Source of the DNA: Drosophila miranda
Taxonomy: Eukaryota > Arthropoda > Insecta > Diptera > Drosophilidae
Direction of reading: 5' to 3'
DNA length: 64,000 nucleotides
Assembly (NCBI RefSeq): GCF_003369915.1
Contig: NC_046675.1
Span: 9,610,001-9,674,000 of the forward strand
Shown here: positions 1 through 10,154 of the stretch, piece by piece
Layout: each line of letters begins with the position of its first letter
How positions within the stretch are numbered: position 1 is the stretch's first letter
Made by a program: the position numbers and the translations under genes
The notes under the pieces: model-generated
What the model saw: only the letters and a program-made list of their open reading frames with translations
Databases searched by the model: none
What the model was told of the DNA's origin: nothing

Positions 1-1385
1 AGTCATGATATCAAATACCCCGAGTAAACTCTCAAGTTAAATGGGATATTTTTTAACTTTTGTACTTTTGTGAAGTTAAGTGTTGATTGGTTGTAAGTAA
101 TTCACTTGAGATTGAAATGGTTTCCAGGGATTGTTCTGTACTTTCTGGTCTACTAAACTTCAGAGTCCGAATGGACAAACACACACTTCATATATGATTA
201 GATAAATTACAAGACAACCAATTGGGCTTAAAGCAAAGCTGAATGGGTAGGCTTTCAGTAATTACCGCAGAGAACTAACGGGAATCTATGAATCTTGTTC
301 GGAATTTATACATAAGAAAAGGTAAACTTTCAAATTGCCAATGTTTGACCAATTTACGTAATTTTATTCAAGTCTGGCCACCATGACATATCATTTTTGC
401 AGATTTGTTTTTGCAATTGCACACCCATCAAAGCAATTGGATTTGCAATTTCTTAGACAATCGTAAGCCTAATTTGCTTTCATTGTTATGGATAATAACC
501 TGACCCTGAGCCGTATATGGCAAGGTTACCAAAAACTCTATGTCGTACTCATTTCATATTATTTCGAGCCTATGTTGAAATGCTTTTCAGCAAATGTTCA
601 ATTTCACTCCAACTCAAGAAATTGTTTTCTTTTTTTTCGAAAATATCCAAATGGAAAATGGAAACCTTAATGAAGTCTTCTATATGCCAATTAAACCAAT
701 GGCAGCTAGTAATGATAGATATGCCATAATTGTATTAAAAGAGGCTTCTGTGCCTGCGCAGTCCAGCACTTCATGTATTATACATTGCTAGAGGAGCTGG
801 CCAAAAAAGTGTGCAGTGGTTAATCTGGCAAGACATGTAGTGCATCGAAGTTAAATTTGCTGACATGATATTTATACTGGCTCGTTATTTGGACTTGGTT
901 TAATTAACTTTCAAAATGTGTCTTGCCAATTACCCCTAAACACACATAAGCTGCTGACTTCTTGTGACACTTTTAACCACTTTTAATTACTTGAATAAGT
1001 TAGCGATGGCTTTGATGGCTTTTGTTGCGATGGGCTCGCAGCTCTACAAAACCCACTAGGCTTGTAAGTTACTTCGATCAACTTTAAAATATTTGCTTAT
1101 AATATAAAACACATTCAAATAAACAACTGAAACAATCACAATGCTAAGTGCATTGTTTTTTATTAATCCATCAATGTTTTCTATTGAAAGGTATTGCCTA
1201 CTTTGTAGCCGGACTGGACCAGTTACACTTCATATGTATGTAGATAGAAGAGAATTTAACGTACCATTATCTATACCTTTTGGGTCTGTTTACAGTTATA
1301 TTCTATTTCACGATTTCATCTCATGTAAGTACAGTTGTATTTTATTTGCAATTAATATTTAAGAAACATATAATGCTTGGCAGTT
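1..1385. other. AT-rich stretch without a recognisable gene
   Basis: The open frames here are short, lack a signal peptide or recognisable domain, and are AT-rich. I see no splice-linked coding exons. The right end runs into the 3' side of the minus-strand secreted-protein gene; the stretch around 1370-1409 matches, inverted, the sequence just after the stop of the paralog at 3.5 kb, so it is its duplicated 3' UTR. Confidence 0.5.
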
Positions 1386-1409
1386 CGGTTCAATGGGTTC
1401 CAGGCTGTC

Positions 1410-1859
1410 TTAGTAGGGTTTCTGGTTGCGATTCTTGTGGACATTACCAGATGCAACCTGAGGCTGACGAATGGGTGAAACTGGTGCAGCAGTCAGACGA
1501 GGGCGAACGGCAATGCCTGGCCCAGCAGCAGCCCGTTGGTAGGATCCAGAAGCCTGTTGGCGAGGAGCAGCGACTGAAAGGGCAGGATTACGGGATCCAG
1601 ACACACGACGAGTGGTAGCGACGGATGGAGATGGAAGAACTGATCCATGGGCGGTCACTGAACGTTGAGGCTGGGGAACAGCTGATCCAAGGACAGGTCG
1701 ATAGCGCCCTGGAGAAGCAGCAGAGATACCACCATAGCCAGATGAAGCGACACCTGAGTTACGAGATCCCACGGCTGATACTTGTCCAGCGGAAGGAAGT
1801 TGCGATCCCCGGGCCAAGACGACCAGGACACTGAGCACAGAAACAATTAGCATTGTCAT
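1410..1859 (-). CDS. Small secreted Ala/Ser/Pro-rich protein, paralog A of an inverted pair
   Basis: This is a single-exon gene of 149 codons. A hydrophobic signal peptide (about residues 1-19, MTMLIVSVLSVLVVLARG) is followed by a low-complexity Ser/Ala/Gly/Pro/Gln body without cysteines and the C-terminus NRNQKPY. It is about 85-90% similar to the plus-strand gene at 3048-3488, and the two lie head to head as an inverted duplication that includes promoter and 3' UTR. The minus-strand promoter has TATAAAAG at 1958-1965 and an initiator TCAGTTG at 1927-1933, properly spaced. I do not recognise a family or function. The short -PY tail recurs in the spliced end of the Kazal-like gene at 6.6-7.3 kb, so the genes may be distantly related. 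Met3 is an alternative start. Confidence 0.75.
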   Translation of the reverse strand: MTMLIVSVLSVLVVLARGSQLPSAGQVSAVGSRNSGVASSGYGGISAASPGRYRPVLGSAVPQPQRSVTAHGSVLPSPSVATTRRVSGSRNPALSVAAPRQQASGSYQRAAAGPGIAVRPRLTAAPVSPIRQPQVASGNVHKNRNQKPY

Positions 1860-1926
1860 ATTGATATTGTTGGTGAATTTTGGGAAATTGCTTGAGTTAT
1901 AAAAGGCTTAATTGATGCTCGAGAGA

Positions 1927-1965
1927 CAACTGATGCTACTTCCGACAAAGGTAAGATCTTTTATA
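1927..1965 (-). promoter_or_regulatory. TATA box and initiator of secreted-protein gene A
   Basis: Minus strand TATAAAAG lies at 1965-1958 and TCAGTTG at 1933-1927, about 31 bases apart. The 19 bases around the initiator (GTAGCATCAGTTGTCTCTC) are identical in the inverted paralog at 2981-2999. Confidence 0.7.
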
Positions 1966-2134
1966 CTTTATTCCAGAGCCTAAACTTTAAACTTCCTTTT
2001 GTTTTTTTTTTTTTATTTTTTCCTGAAAGCTGAAAATAAATATAAATATAAAATATAAAATATAAAAGATTTTAAAAATATAAGTAAATATAAACTAATT
2101 GATGCGGTATGTGGTTACAAACAAGTAAAGCTAC

Positions 2135-2185
2135 GCCGGAGATTTCCCATTAATCCAGTTGTTCACATTTCCAAGTTCTTTGTCC
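2135..2185 (-). promoter_or_regulatory. Conserved block about 205 bp upstream of gene A
   Basis: The block shares GCCGGAG, then CCCATT, ATCCAGTTGTTC, CAAG and CTTTGTCC in the same order and almost the same spacing with 7591-7643. Both copies lie roughly 205 bp upstream of the inferred start site of a minus-strand secreted-protein gene. No shared reading frame explains the match, so a regulatory element is the likeliest reading. Confidence 0.5.
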
Positions 2186-2216
2186 TTTCAACTCTCCAAC
2201 ATAACAACCTGATTTG

Positions 2217-2745
2217 TATACCCGATACTCAAAAAGAGTATAGGGGTATATTAGATTTGTGGGGAAAGTGGATGTGTGTGACGTCCAGAAGGAAGCGTTT
2301 CCGACCCCATAAAGTATATATGTATTCTAATTATAATTATATAATTATATTTTTGATTTTTATTGTATAATTATTATTTTGAATTCTTATGGTATAATTA
2401 TTATTTTTGATTTGTATTGTATAATTATTAGTATACCCAATACTCAAAATGAGTATAGGATATAGGGTATAATATGGAGTATAGGAAGCGTTTTCGACCC
2501 CATAAAGTATATTCTTGATATATATATACATATGTATACATATTCTTGATCAGCATCTGTGGCATCCACAACTTTAAAGATACGAGAAATCCAAAAACGC
2601 AGAATCGCAGAGAATGACTATAAGTTCTAGACTGCAGAATCTGCGCCGTCTGCCGGAGGAGAGCCATACTGACTAAGTATCGGGTATAAATGTAGAGCTG
2701 CGGTCGCAGCAGCAACTCACAACGTTCCCTCTCGTTAGCTTATTA
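2217..2745. repeat. Dispersed Drosophila repeat (DINE/mini-me-like)
   Basis: The segment holds two copies of the phrase ACTCAAAA(A/T)GAGTATAGG and of GACCCCATAAAGTATAT, AT-rich simple sequence around 2330-2450, and a right end running through GCCGTCTGCCGGAGG and AAGTATCGGGTATAAATG to GTTCCCTCTCGTT. I recognise this as the kind of short non-coding repeat scattered through fly genomes; the exact family name is uncertain. It separates the two inverted secreted-protein genes and replaces the position where the second gene's upstream block would be expected. Confidence 0.55.
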
Positions 2746-2955
2746 AAGTTAGTAGAAAGGATTGGTTCTATAACGGTTGCACTCTGCGGCTTGGTATCAT
2801 GTATACTTATGTACTTGAGTTCGACAAACTCAGAATGCAACTTGAGTGTAAAGTGCTTTGTCGATGGGGAAATTCCAGTTAGAGTTTATTCTCATTCTTG
2901 AGATTATCATTAAAATAATTAGTTTACTGCTTTGAATTTCGTTTCTTGAATCAAG

Positions 2956-2993
2956 TATAAAACTAATTGTTTATGCCAGTAGTAGCATCAGTT
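2956..2993 (+). promoter_or_regulatory. TATA box and initiator of secreted-protein gene B
   Basis: TATAAAA at 2956-2962 and TCAGTTG at 2987-2993 are spaced as in a normal fly core promoter. The region around the initiator is identical to that of the inverted paralog. Confidence 0.7.
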
Positions 2994-3047
2994 GTCTCTC
3001 CAACATCTTGTTGTTCAATCAATCTCCCTCAGGCATCCTTAATAAAT

Positions 3048-3488
3048 ATGGCATTCCGAATTGTTGCTGTCTTCAGTGTCCTGGTCGTCTTGGCCCAGGG
3101 ATCGCAACTTCCTTCCGCTGGACAAGTATCAGCCGTGGGATCTCGTAACTCAGGCGTCGCTTCATCTGGATATGGTGGTATCTCTGCCGCTTCTCCAGGG
3201 CGCTATCGACCTGTCAGTGGTCTCCAGCCTCAACGTCCAGTGACCGCCCATGGATCAGTTGTTCCGGCTCCAGCTGCCGCCACCACTCGTCGTGTGTCTG
3301 GATCCCGTAATCCTGCCCTTCCAGTCGCTGCTCCTCGCCAACAGGCATCTGGATCCTACCAACGGGCTGCTGCTGGGCCAGCCATTGCCGGTCGCCCTCG
3401 TCTGACTGCGGCACCAGTTTCACCCATTCGTCAGCCTCAGGTTGCATCTGGTAATGTCCACAAGAATCGCAACCAGAAACCCTACTAA
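3048..3488 (+). CDS. Small secreted Ala/Ser/Pro-rich protein, paralog B of an inverted pair
   Basis: This is a single-exon gene of 146 residues starting MAFRIVAVFSVLVVLAQG, a signal peptide, with predicted cleavage after the glycine. The mature part is a cysteine-free, Ser/Ala/Pro/Arg-rich chain ending NRNQKPY. The frame is open further upstream, but the ATG at 3048 is chosen because it aligns with the paralog's start and gives the signal peptide directly; the promoter at 2956-2993 also lies inside that upstream extension. A polyadenylation signal AATAAA follows near 3599. Compared with gene A it has lost a few residues in the middle of the chain. The function is unknown; glue-like, seminal or cuticle-associated roles are possible but not shown. 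Confidence 0.75.
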   Translation: MAFRIVAVFSVLVVLAQGSQLPSAGQVSAVGSRNSGVASSGYGGISAASPGRYRPVSGLQPQRPVTAHGSVVPAPAAATTRRVSGSRNPALPVAAPRQQASGSYQRAAAGPAIAGRPRLTAAPVSPIRQPQVASGNVHKNRNQKPY

Positions 3489-3539
3489 GACAGCCTGGAA
3501 CCCATTGAACCGAACTGCTGGACAAACTTTTTGATGTTA

Positions 3540-4372
3540 TTTTTTCATTTGTCTACAAATCTACAAAACAATTCTTAGTCGTGTACACAATTTTCGTTTA
3601 ATAAACTTATTGCAACTAAAAATCATTTTGAATAGATAGCTATATGTGTACATCTGAAATTGGTTTCTGGACATAACTAAAAGTTATGGTTGTTTTGGGT
3701 TGGCGTCATTATTGGATTGTTGTTTGTGTCGAAACTGGCTAAAAACTTACCAAATTACTATAATGGTCCGCATTAATTTATCTGCAAAATGCAACATGTT
3801 AATAGTTTGCTAATTTCACTGGTTCTATCCGTGATCTTTTGACTTCATTTGTGGACTTTTCGGTTAATATTACATTTTACGAATATCTTTCAACCATCAA
3901 TCCCCTTTCCACCCTGCCGTCAGCAGCTCGGCTGGCTCCGACTTCACTACAGTATCACCCTTCGTGATACCAGTTGCGACTGCCGAGTCAGCGAGAGATC
4001 GTTCAGTGGCATCGTCCTGAGTGCTGGGAGTGGCATTTAGGTTGCCAAATTAGCATCACATTAGCATTAGTCGATTACAGTGCAAATCCCATATAGAAAG
4101 ATGTTGTGTCCCTGTTAATGGCACCTGGCCTCAAGCCCAACAGCAACCAGGGTCGGAGTGCCGGAGCTGCGACTGCATCCATTAAGCAGATTGATGTCCC
4201 TTCCATTTGGCATTACAGAACTTTGTGAATGTAGAAATTACTCGAAGAACGGGGCAAATAAATAGAAAATCAGTTTATCAAATGCCTGTCAATTTCTAGT
4301 CATCCAAGGGGGCCAAGAATATGCTTTCAATTCAGTGCTAAAGTTTAATCCCATAAAATAATAATTTATCAA
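3540..4372. other. Intergenic DNA between gene B and the Ndc1-like gene
   Basis: I see a polyadenylation signal region for gene B at the left and no supported coding exon. The stretch around 3900-4030 is more GC-rich but has only a short open frame with no recognisable protein signature. Confidence 0.5.
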
Positions 4373-6223
4373 ATGAATAAAAATATGAAGGAAATTGAAT
4401 TGCATTGTCGTCGTCAGTGGATGCCCCAATACGAGGCGATTCCCAAAGAGATCTGGAATCTGCTGCTATTCCGCTTCTATGTTGCCACGCTGCTGTGCAT
4501 ATATCTCGACTTGTTCTTCCTGCTTTACTCGTTTTGCCAGAGTTACCTGCTGGGTGTCCTGGAGGACACATTCGTTTCTACTGTACTGCTCGTTATTGTG
4601 CAGCCAGGGGTGGTAGCCTATGGACTGCTGCTCTGCCACAATCACAACAAGCCACCGATCTACTATCAGAGACGAATTCAGCGACTGCTTATGGAGATCC
4701 CGCTGAAACTTCTGCTGCTAGGCATAGTGCTCTACGTGAGTATCTTCACGAACTGGATGTACGCCCGCTTCATTACGGACATCTTTGACGATCGTCTTGA
4801 CTTTCTCTTGATCCACGGCTGCTGCTGCGGCATCGCCTACTTCCTTGCCGAACGTGGGAGATGTCTCCGCCGGTTCTCTTTGCCTGGTAAGGATGGCGGC
4901 CTGGACATATGGCAATCGATAATCCAGAACACGTGTAACTCCCGAAAAGTCGGACTTGTCGTCGGGACAGCGCTCGCCTCTGGCCTAATCCAATCGTCCT
5001 GGGGCGCTGGGAAAATGTTCTGGGCTTTGGTCTTGACCACCCTTGTCCTGACCAAGCTGCACATGATCAAGAATATCTACGAGATTATCATGCAGAAAGA
5101 GTTGCCACTGACTCTAATTCCCCGAGTGCACCTGGGAGACAACGAGAGACTCTGGGATCCTGTAGTGTTGTGGATCTGCCGGCAGAATCTGTGGCCGATG
5201 CCGGAGGAAATGATTGAGCTGCAGCTGTCATTCCACATGGCCCTGGATACGAAGTGCCTCTACGGACTACACCTACTGGCGGCCCACGAATTCCACGTAT
5301 CAGCAGCCAGAAAATGCGACTTCCTCTGCCCGACGCTCTTTTCGCGGGATAAAATTAACACCATATCCTGGCAGGAACTGCGCGAGGTCATAATGGGAAT
5401 GGTGGACGAGTTCGTGGCCAATATGAAGAGCGCAATAGAAGACACCACGTCCCCCGATCAGCTGTTCCAGAGGAATGCAAAGGATAAACCCCGGAAGGAA
5501 GGGATGAGAAAACTCTCCGCTACGCTGCCCGTCAAGACTACCCCAAAGTGTTTACCATCTCATGATCATCTTATCCAGAGGAAACAAACGCAAAAAGTCC
5601 GGAGGACCGGTGCATCCTTGTGCCAGCCCATAAAACGGTGTTCGAAATGTGGGCGACCCTCAGTTCCCATAGACGGATTCCATTTGCAGAAAAACAAGAT
5701 GTGTCGATGCTGCAACGTGACACAGAAGTTGCGTATCTGGTTCCGTTGCATCTGGGAATGCCAGTCCCAGATGCTGTCCACCTGGTCCCGTCCCATCTGG
5801 GAATGCCTGCATCCCGCCTGGATACACTATTTCTTCGACACGGACCCCATTGCGAAGATTAATCACGCACTGCGCTGCGCAGAGCACCTGGACGATGTGC
5901 TGCGCGGGCTCGTCCGCATCTGCATTCGGTCGCTGAGGGAGGACAAATACGGGTTGATACAGTCCGATCTGATGCGCTTCCTAAACGCCCTGGTTCTAGT
6001 GGAGAAGCAGCTAAATGCGGCCCAGAATATGAAGATAGTCAGGAACGGCAGACTGTGTGGCACACACCATAAGCTACTTGTGGGCATCAAGCACTGCATG
6101 TTCTACATGCTAGACCATTTTTCACCCTATCTGGATGACATCGTGCAGGGCGACGAGCAGATGTTAAAGATTCTCAAGTGCTGGATGGAAAAACTGGGCA
6201 TACCCCACACTCACCTTCCATGA
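4373..6223 (+). CDS. Ndc1-like transmembrane nucleoporin, intronless
   Basis: The single open frame gives 616 residues. Six hydrophobic segments occupy roughly residues 30-52, 66-88, 108-130, 139-158, 188-205 and 208-226, followed by a soluble C-terminal half. That layout is the one known for Ndc1/TMEM48, the membrane nucleoporin that anchors nuclear pore complexes and spindle poles in the nuclear envelope, and the sequence resembles fly Ndc1 as I remember it. Two things are odd. A cysteine cluster (CSKC then CRCC about 20 residues on, near residues 425-450) could bind zinc and is not something I know from Ndc1. Just after it, IWEC occurs twice within about 20 residues, which looks like a small internal duplication. 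The absence of introns would fit a retrogene, but I cannot tell whether this is the parental gene. Further Ndc1-like fragments lie at 22.37-22.51 kb. Met5 is an alternative start. Confidence 0.72.
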   Translation: MNKNMKEIELHCRRQWMPQYEAIPKEIWNLLLFRFYVATLLCIYLDLFFLLYSFCQSYLLGVLEDTFVSTVLLVIVQPGVVAYGLLLCHNHNKPPIYYQRRIQRLLMEIPLKLLLLGIVLYVSIFTNWMYARFITDIFDDRLDFLLIHGCCCGIAYFLAERGRCLRRFSLPGKDGGLDIWQSIIQNTCNSRKVGLVVGTALASGLIQSSWGAGKMFWALVLTTLVLTKLHMIKNIYEIIMQKELPLTLIPRVHLGDNERLWDPVVLWICRQNLWPMPEEMIELQLSFHMALDTKCLYGLHLLAAHEFHVSAARKCDFLCPTLFSRDKINTISWQELREVIMGMVDEFVANMKSAIEDTTSPDQLFQRNAKDKPRKEGMRKLSATLPVKTTPKCLPSHDHLIQRKQTQKVRRTGASLCQPIKRCSKCGRPSVPIDGFHLQKNKMCRCCNVTQKLRIWFRCIWECQSQMLSTWSRPIWECLHPAWIHYFFDTDPIAKINHALRCAEHLDDVLRGLVRICIRSLREDKYGLIQSDLMRFLNALVLVEKQLNAAQNMKIVRNGRLCGTHHKLLVGIKHCMFYMLDHFSPYLDDIVQGDEQMLKILKCWMEKLGIPHTHLP

Positions 6224-6623
6224 ATCTTAATCTCACACTACCACCATTACACGCTCGCCACTGCACTTCCCCACACACACTCACAAGCACTGCACACAGA
6301 AAGCACAAAAGAAGAGCCAAAGAGAGCTACGATCAATATAATTCTCTAAAGGTAATGACCATGCATGTTTTTCGAGCGTAAACTCAGAACTAATTCCATA
6401 TCAAATTCTTTTCTACCTTCCAGCCGTTAAGCCCATTGTATGACAAGGAAATACAAAATGGAAGATAGCTCTTCGAACTTTGGTCTTCAAAAACAATTAA
6501 AAATTCTTTAAAAAATGCCTTTATTTGTAATGTGTCGATCGAATGTAAAAGAAAACATCAAGTAGCGCCTACGAGAAAGTTGTTTGGCCAGTGGTCAGAT
6601 TATTCATCGGGTCAAGTGCAGGC
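6224..6623. other. Short intergenic spacer
   Basis: This holds the 3' flank of the Ndc1-like gene, and on the minus strand the 3' UTR of the following Kazal-like gene; AATAAA-type signals are not obvious. No other coding exon is seen. Confidence 0.5.
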
Positions 6624-7318
6624 TTAGTAGGGTCTCTGACCTCTGGGCAGATGATGACACTCACCATGACTGATATGCCTAAGGACTGCAAAAGAAGAAA
6701 CACATTAGCCACAAAATTGCGAGAACAAAGAAAAAGTTACTTCTTACTAGGTTTCAGTTCATTGCGACGCTTGCAGTTCGCTATGGCCAGGTCGCAGGGG
6801 TTGTTAAGCCTATAGCAGTAATGTCCATCGGAGGCATAGGTCCGACTGATAGAGTTGGGGCAGTGAATGGTGGCATGGCAATTGCGATTTTGATGCACAT
6901 GAGCATGTCCAATTCCAGCCACAATTGGAGACAGTGCCCCATGATGACGATGATGAAAAATGGAGGAACCCGGAGCTGCCACCTGATGATATGAGTCTGG
7001 AGCGACAGATCCTACCACATGCTGAGCCGGTACTGAGCCATGTGCGATTACATGACCGTGATGATGAGGAAAGCCTGAACCTGTCACAGACGGATGGTGT
7101 CCGTATGGAGCTGCAACGCCATAGTGCTGGGCAGATCCGTGTCCAATTGGGGTAGATCCATGTTCCACCGGGAGATATTCACGTCCCACTGAAAGGGATC
7201 CATGTCCCACGGAGAAAGGTTCATGAAGTTCGGGAAAGGATCCATGATGGACATTGGATAGATGCGATCCGTGAGCAAGTACGAACAGGGCACTCAGAAG
7301 GACAATTAAACCGGCCAT
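6624..7318 (-). CDS. Secreted His/Gly-rich protein with C-terminal Kazal-like domain
   Basis: There are two exons, 7318-6748 and 6685-6624 (phase 1, GTAAGA..TTGCAG), giving 210 residues. A signal peptide (MAGLIVLLSALFVLAHG) leads into a body of degenerate repeats built around HGS/GHGS with many histidines (residues about 20-140). The cysteine-rich end follows: NC-X4-CP, then YC, NPC, NC, and GEC supplied by exon 2. Six cysteines in this spacing suggest a Kazal-type fold, the family of secreted serine protease inhibitors, but the inhibitory loop is atypical, so inhibition is not proven. The spliced C-terminus ends GQRPY, resembling the -QKPY end of the two genes at 1.4-3.5 kb. TATAAAAG lies at 7417-7410. 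The His-rich stretch could bind metal; that is speculation. Confidence 0.75.
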
Positions 7319-7409
7319 TTGGTTTCAATTCGCTTTTAAAGATTTGATTTTTGGAGATCCCCAACCGTTTCTTGAAAGTCAAATGATGCTGCTTTAGGAA
7401 AGGTTGGCA

Positions 7410-7417
7410 CTTTTATA
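7410..7417 (-). promoter_or_regulatory. TATA box of the His-rich Kazal-like gene
   Basis: TATAAAAG on the minus strand lies about 92 bases before the ATG, the usual distance in this cluster. Confidence 0.6.
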
Positions 7418-7590
7418 GCCGCAGTTCATAGTCGGATGATGGCAAAGACAAAACTTAGTGACAATTATCAAAACATTTCCAGAATTAATTAAAAGATAAG
7501 CACTGCAAAGACATCTCAACCAAGCAAAAACGCCAAAAAGTACGCAAATGAACGAAACACATAAATCACAAGCAAAATAAGCATGACTCA

Positions 7591-7643
7591 GCCGGAGTTG
7601 CCCCATTGATCCAGTTGTTCTTCGAGCTGCAAGAGCTTTGTCC
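7591..7643 (-). promoter_or_regulatory. Conserved block about 205 bp upstream of the His-rich gene
   Basis: This is the second copy of the block at 2135-2185, with the same motif order (GCCGGAG, CCCATT, ATCCAGTTGTTC, CTTTGTCC). It sits at a matching distance upstream of the inferred start site and in the same orientation relative to its gene. Confidence 0.5.
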
Positions 7644-7765
7644 TCCACCCTATCCAGCAGGTCGGACTGGGGTTAACTGAACTCAGTAAAACGTGCTCAA
7701 ACAGGTATTCAGTATCAGAGAATGCTTTATTTGCTTACAACACAGATATTTTTGTTCATCATTAG

Positions 7766-8263
7766 CTATCCCACTGGACTCTCAACGCATTCCCCAATGG
7801 CAAAGTAGGAGTAAGCTATTCGGAATTAGTTTTGTTGTTTAAGGGGCAAAATAATTAACTAGTCATTGGGCTACTCACGTCTCTCATTCTCGCAAAGGTT
7901 GTTGCGCATCTCACACTCGTTGCTGAACGTGATGTACTCCTCCTGGAAGATCTGCGCGCACACCGGTTCATACAAATCCAAGCAGTCCTTGGTGCAGGTT
8001 GGCTTGCAGGTTTCCCTATCCGTTTCGATCAGCTCCGATCTTCCGCTGAAACTACGAGCACACTGCTCCACCCTCATCAGACATTTATTGTGAAAGACGT
8101 AGCAGCGCTCATCAGCTGTGGCCCAGACCAGTGCCTTTTCCCCCGAGCACTTGTACTTCACGCTGCAGTCGAAAAGGGTGTACTCTTCTGCACTAATGCA
8201 TCCCAAAACAGTGAGCAGGATGCCCAGCGACAAAATCTTCAAAAGCTGCATGGTTCCGTGCAT
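7766..8263 (-). CDS. Secreted two-part Kazal-like cysteine-rich protein
   Basis: There are two exons, 8263-7879 and 7815-7766 (phase 1, 63-nt intron), giving 144 residues. A signal peptide covers roughly residues 1-25; Met5 is a possible alternative start. The mature protein has two cysteine-rich halves: a degenerate first one (DCSVKYKC..., with LVW and NKC) and a second with the classical Kazal signature C-X3-C-X3-C-X5-YEPVCA, then FSNECEM. The LVW...NKC..NC pattern recurs in the first halves of the genes at 9.3-10.6 and 18.9-22.8 kb, so this is one family. The second domain could inhibit a serine protease; the target is unknown. An AT-rich TATA-like run lies at 8316-8327 on the minus strand. 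Confidence 0.78.
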
Positions 8264-8344
8264 CTAATTCGATGTTTGCATGTCCAGCGACTGATCAGCG
8301 CACTCAACTGCTGTCAATATTTATATAATTATATAGCTTAACCG

Positions 8345-9300
8345 TCTATTTGTCTACTAGGGCTTTTTCAACCCAATCTATGAAGTATTTAAATGAATGA
8401 AATTAATAAAAATATAAACGAAATCGGGCCAAAACGCCCCAGATATGTACCTAAATAATAATTATCATAATAAGCATAATTTCATTACAATGATCCACAT
8501 TTATATAAACATTTATATTTGTACATACCTCATAACCAAGTAAAATTTATTTTAAATACTTTTTTCTGAATTATAATCCTAATAAATTTTCTTTTCTTTC
8601 TTTCATTATAGTTAAAGGAATTGTATCCATTTAAAATTTTAATTTTCTATTAAACATATTAATTACTTTTAAATTTCGGGTTAAGAATAGCAACCCGATG
8701 AAGCCAACTGCTTATTAGTGCTGACCTTGGGAATTTATTTATTTTTTTTTTTTTAATTATTGTGAAGATCTACGATAGACAGACAACGTGCTTATATTCT
8801 GAACGAAATATATACATATATTATTTCCATGGAAATGTTAACAAAATACTTCAAACAAAACCTTTATTGTCTCTCTTATAAATATTTAATTAATTGTTAT
8901 CTACGAAAATTATAATTCACAAATTGAACAAAATATGGCAAGTATCAATTGCCAAGAGCGCCACATCAGCGATCTGTATAAGTCTGTATAAATAAACGAA
9001 CCTCTCCATTTATCGCATGTTTATTCGATATATAGAAAAATACACAGCGAAGTAGAATAAATAAAAATAAGTTGTTATTAAGAGCATCGTTTGTTCAACT
9101 GGGGAAGAACTGTTTGTATTTGCCATTTTCCCAAAAATATTTCACTAAAGCTAGATATTCCTGACCTTAAATCGGTACAAAAGTTGAATCGCCCCAATGC
9201 AAAGATTTTCCGCGATTTTTTTTCCCGAAAACAAATACAGATTTCGGATAAATCGCTTTATTTAAACCCACAAGTAATTCAAATGTTGAAGCTTTTTAAA
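8345..9300. other. Very AT-rich intergenic DNA
   Basis: The stretch is dominated by AT-rich sequence with no coding signature. The only longer frame (9091-9348) lacks a signal peptide or recognisable domain and overlaps the last exon of the next gene on the other strand, so I do not call it. Confidence 0.5.
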
Positions 9301-9305
9301 GTGCT

Positions 9306-9775
9306 TTACAAAAAAGCTGTAACGAAATTAAAATATGTACTAGATTAGGATTTTCTTAAAGTGATTCTGAAGCACACTTACTCTCGCCAGTGCGACAGCT
9401 GTGAACATTTTTCTCGCAGTCATTGCTAAACTCTCGAATCTGACCCCTGTAATTGCCCGTTGTGGGGCGATACAACAATGGACAGATTTCGGGGCAGAGT
9501 CTCTGACACTTCTCCTTAGTGGTGATGGTCAGGGCTATGGGAATTACAATTATTTACAGTATGATTCATGGACATCAACTGATTTGCAAACCTGGCCTGC
9601 TAACACAGTTCGCCTTTGCGAAGTAGCACTTATTCCGGAAGACACTACACCCTCCACCACCAGGGCTCAGAGCCCAGACAACCTCCTCCGTGTCCGGACA
9701 GTTCCCGGAACAATTTGCGCTGACTTTAGCCAGAGCCAGGACCAGGAACAGAGACACCAAAAAGAATGATTTCAT
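9306..9775 (-). CDS. Kazal-like secreted protein, tandem copy 1, with a three-codon last exon
   Basis: There are three exons: 9775-9592, 9534-9382 and 9316-9306, all introns in phase 1, giving 115 residues. Exon 1 holds a signal peptide (MKSFFLVSLFLVLALAKVSA) and the first cysteine half (CSGNC...EEVVWA...CSVFRNKC..ANC). Exon 2 holds the second half (KEKCQRLCPEICP, with FSNDC and SC). Exon 3 adds only T-F-L and the stop. The paralog at 10155-10621 has the same exon sizes (184, 153 and 11 nt) and the same end, which supports the model. The first intron donor GTTTGC is weaker than the paralog's GTAAGC. This is a Kazal-like protein, probably a secreted inhibitor or a relative that lost inhibition; target unknown. 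Confidence 0.78.
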
Positions 9776-10154
9776 CTTGAAGAAAAACCACTTTCGAACT
9801 ACTGGCAGCAGAGTTTGCGGAAGAACTAACTCCTCCCCAACATAATGATGCGCTTATATGTATACCCGCAGGTTCTCAGAACCAATACTTGCGGATACGT
9901 AAGAAGCGTGCCAGATGCCGGGACTTTTTCTGCTCAACTCGTCTCTGCGGATCGGGTTTTGGTGACGCAGGGAAAAGAATGGTCGGCTACGAGATACCCT
10001 TGTGATAAATCTATTGATAAAATTAAAATTTGAAACCCATAGACGAACAATCTTCAACAGCTCTTTAATTTCATATCCAAAAAACACGAATCAAGTTTCC
10101 TTTAAACGTCTTTATGTTTAATAGAGTAAAATCTTCCAGGGGTTTTTTATTATT

